Assembly: GCA_900549995.1 (NCBI GenBank)
Contig: URQQ01000057.1
Span: 1-24,992 of the forward strand
Source: an uncultured Lachnospiraceae bacterium
Lineage (GTDB): Bacteria > Bacillota > Clostridia > Lachnospirales > Lachnospiraceae
Direction of reading: 5' to 3'
Length of the DNA stretch: 24,992 nt
The position numbers were made by a program, and so were the translations under genes. Positions 22,770 to 24,992 of this stretch are shown piece after piece. The notes beneath the pieces are model-generated. The model had not been told where the DNA came from, ran no database searches, and saw only the letters and a program-made list of their open reading frames with translations. Each line of letters starts with the position of its first letter. Positions within the stretch are counted from its first letter, which is position 1.

Positions 22770-24992
22770 TGCCAAAGAATAAAGATATTAAGAAAGTATT
22801 AGTCCTTGGTTCCGGCCCTATTATAATCGGACAGGCAGCAGAATTTGATTATGCGGGAACACAGGCCTGCCGTTCATTGAAGGAAGAAGGTCTTGAGGTT
22901 GTTCTTCTGAATTCCAACCCGGCGACAATCATGACGGACAAGGATATTGCAGACCGTGTCTATATTGAACCGCTGACCGTGGAAGTGGTAGAACAGCTGA
23001 TTTTAAAAGAGAAACCGGACAGTGTGCTTCCGACGCTTGGAGGTCAGGCCGGACTGAATCTTGCCATGGAACTTGAGGAGGCAGGCTTCTTAAAGGAGAA
23101 CGGTGTAAAACTGATCGGAACAACTTCTGAGACGATCAAGAAGGCGGAGGACCGTCTGGAGTTTAAATCTACGATGGAGAAAATCGGGGAACCTGTTGCG
23201 GCATCACTCGTCGTGGAAACAGTAGAAGATGGTGTGGAATTTGCGGCATCCATCGGATATCCGGTGGTGCTTCGTCCGGCGTACACGCTTGGCGGAAGCG
23301 GCGGCGGTATCGCTGACAATGAAGAACAGCTCCGTGAAATCCTGGAAAATGGCCTTCGTCTGTCCCGTGTAGGGCAGGTGCTTGTGGAGCGCTGTATTGC
23401 AGGATGGAAAGAGATTGAGTATGAAGTGATGCGTGACAGCAACGGCAACTGTATTACAGTATGTAATATGGAAAACATTGACCCTGTCGGCGTCCACACA
23501 GGTGACAGTATTGTCGTGGCACCGTCCCAGACGTTGGGGGATAAGGAATACCAGATGCTTCGTACTTCGGCTCTGAATATTATCAGCGAGCTGAATATCA
23601 CGGGTGGCTGTAATGTGCAGTATGCCCTGAATCCGGACAGTTTTGAGTATTGTGTTATAGAAGTAAATCCTCGTGTGAGCCGTTCCTCTGCGCTGGCATC
23701 TAAGGCAACCGGCTATCCGATCGCTAAAGTTGCGGCGAAGATTGCACTTGGATATACATTAGATGAAATTAAGAATGCAATTACATTGAAGACATATGCA
23801 AGTTTTGAGCCGATGCTTGACTACTGCGTAGTGAAGATTCCAAGACTTCCGTTTGATAAATTCATCAGTGCAAAGAGAACTCTGACCACTCAGATGAAAG
23901 CAACCGGCGAGGTCATGAGTATCTGTGATAATTTTGAGGGTGCTTTGATGAAAGCAATCCGTTCACTGGAGCAGCACGTAGACAGCCTGATGTCTTATGA
24001 TTTCACAAGTCTTTCTGCGGACGAATTAAGAGACCAGCTTGCGATTGTGGATGACATGAGAATCTGGAGAATTGCGGAAGCAATCCGAAGAGGCTTCGAT
24101 CCGGAAGAAATTCATGCAGTCACAAAGATTGATCTCTGGTTCATCGATAAAATTGCGCTTCTTGTAGAGATGGAGCAGACACTGAAGAACCACACATTAT
24201 CGGCTGAGATTTTAAAAGAAGCAAAGAGAATGGAATTCCCGGACAATGTAATCGCAGAGCTTACAGGGAATACAGAACGCCAGATCCATGATATGAGAAT
24301 GGAATATGGAATTCACGCGGCATATAAGATGGTAGATACATGTGCGGCAGAATTTGCGGCAGAGACACCATACTATTATTCTGTCTTTGGCAGCGAGAAT
24401 GAAGCGGCAGAGACAAATGACAGGAAGAAAGTTCTTGTTCTCGGCTCCGGCCCGATCCGTATCGGACAGGGAATTGAGTTCGACTTCTGTTCCGTACACT
24501 GTACATGGGCATTTGCCAAAGAAGGATTTGAAACCATTATCGTAAACAATAACCCGGAGACTGTAAGTACAGACTTTGATATTGCTGATAAACTTTATTT
24601 TGAACCTCTGACACCGGAAGATGTGGAGAGTATTGTAGACTTTGAGAAGCCGGATGGAGCAGTTGTACAGTTCGGCGGACAGACCGCAATCAAGCTGACA
24701 GAGGCGCTGATGAAGATGGGTGTGCCGATCCTTGGAACATCTGCGGAGAACGTAGATGCTGCGGAAGACCGGGAACTGTTTGATGAAATTCTTGAAAAAT
24801 GTGGGATCCCGCGTCCGCAGGGTGGCACAGTGTTCACTGCCGAAGAGGCGAAGAAAGTTGCCAATGAACTTGGTTATCCGGTACTTGTAAGACCGTCGTA
24901 TGTACTTGGCGGACAGGGAATGCAGATTGCGATCAATGACCACGATATCGATGAATTTATCGGTATCATCAACCGGATCGCACAGGAACATC
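22769..24992 (+). CDS. carB: Carbamoyl-phosphate synthase large subunit (5' part)
   Basis: The gene runs off the right edge after 741 codons of the usual roughly 1,070. The first ATP-grasp half opens with VLVLGSGPIIIGQAAEFDYA and contains RPAYTLGGSGGGIA, GDSIVVAPSQTL and IEVNPRVSRSSALASKATGY, whose Glu/Asn/Arg match the metal- and nucleotide-binding residues of E. coli CarB. The second half begins VLVLGSGPIRIGQGIEFD and reaches RPSYVLGGQGMQIA, the duplicated counterpart. This half makes carbamoyl phosphate from carbamate; the allosteric domain lies beyond the window. Start ATG 22769 overlaps the carA stop. Confidence 0.97.
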   Translation, partial: MPKNKDIKKVLVLGSGPIIIGQAAEFDYAGTQACRSLKEEGLEVVLLNSNPATIMTDKDIADRVYIEPLTVEVVEQLILKEKPDSVLPTLGGQAGLNLAMELEEAGFLKENGVKLIGTTSETIKKAEDRLEFKSTMEKIGEPVAASLVVETVEDGVEFAASIGYPVVLRPAYTLGGSGGGIADNEEQLREILENGLRLSRVGQVLVERCIAGWKEIEYEVMRDSNGNCITVCNMENIDPVGVHTGDSIVVAPSQTLGDKEYQMLRTSALNIISELNITGGCNVQYALNPDSFEYCVIEVNPRVSRSSALASKATGYPIAKVAAKIALGYTLDEIKNAITLKTYASFEPMLDYCVVKIPRLPFDKFISAKRTLTTQMKATGEVMSICDNFEGALMKAIRSLEQHVDSLMSYDFTSLSADELRDQLAIVDDMRIWRIAEAIRRGFDPEEIHAVTKIDLWFIDKIALLVEMEQTLKNHTLSAEILKEAKRMEFPDNVIAELTGNTERQIHDMRMEYGIHAAYKMVDTCAAEFAAETPYYYSVFGSENEAAETNDRKKVLVLGSGPIRIGQGIEFDFCSVHCTWAFAKEGFETIIVNNNPETVSTDFDIADKLYFEPLTPEDVESIVDFEKPDGAVVQFGGQTAIKLTEALMKMGVPILGTSAENVDAAEDRELFDEILEKCGIPRPQGGTVFTAEEAKKVANELGYPVLVRPSYVLGGQGMQIAINDHDIDEFIGIINRIAQEH

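Noticed and set aside
24212..24991. Long open frame on the minus strand opposite carB
   Set aside because: It is a shadow of the carB coding sequence, with no ribosome site and a composition (many Cys, His, Arg) unlike a real protein.

Overview
The window reads as chromosomal DNA of a spore-forming, anaerobic Firmicute of the class Clostridia, most likely a gut Lachnospiraceae member near the Clostridium scindens / Dorea group. This rests on strong AGGAGG ribosome sites, a Firmicute-type pyrH-frr-uppS-cdsA-dxr-rseP run, a SleC-like spore cortex-lytic protein, a small zinc-ribbon membrane protein of a type common in that family, and an old-yellow-enzyme / FAD reductase of the BaiH/FadH kind. 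The species is inferred only from gene content. No tRNA, rRNA, CRISPR array or insertion sequence was seen.

Region 1 (1-4594, + strand) is a four-gene metabolic operon entered part-way. It holds a TIM-barrel sugar-phosphate isomerase/epimerase-like protein (3' part only), an iron-sulfur flavoprotein enoate/enone reductase, a YdiB-like NAD-dependent quinate/shikimate dehydrogenase, and an MFS transporter resembling E. coli YdiN/YdiM. The last two mirror the E. coli ydiN-ydiB-aroD neighbourhood. I infer uptake and redox processing of quinate, shikimate or a similar hydroaromatic acid, with the flavoprotein as a possible reductase of the ring enone. This is the most interesting system in the window.

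Region 2 (4595-8366) has a CLC chloride/proton antiporter with a TrkA-C domain, read from its own near-consensus promoter and a hairpin leader. It is followed by a marR-MATE efflux pair whose promoter is bracketed by two palindromic operators, and closed by a strong bidirectional terminator.

Region 3 (8368-14152) starts with a leftward zinc-ribbon membrane protein. Divergent from it is the rightward housekeeping operon pyrH-frr-uppS-cdsA-dxr-rseP (UMP kinase, ribosome recycling, undecaprenyl-PP, CDP-DAG, MEP isoprenoid step, site-2 protease), ended by a strong terminator. The rpsB-tsf genes that often precede and the ispG/polC genes that often follow are absent.

Region 4 (14194-17820) is accessory. 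It has a leftward SleC-like cortex-lytic gene with a sigma-K-type promoter, a rightward DHH phosphoesterase, an unrecognised 137-aa protein, a DUF4231 two-helix membrane protein, and a leftward 65-aa phage-type protein.

Region 5 (17843-21529) is an ABC uptake system of the NitT/TauT class (lipoprotein, permease, ATPase) with unknown substrate, followed closely by a membrane-anchored transglutaminase-like protein.

Region 6 (21570-24992) is carAB, carbamoyl-phosphate synthase, with its own promoter and a hairpin in the leader. carB runs off the right edge.
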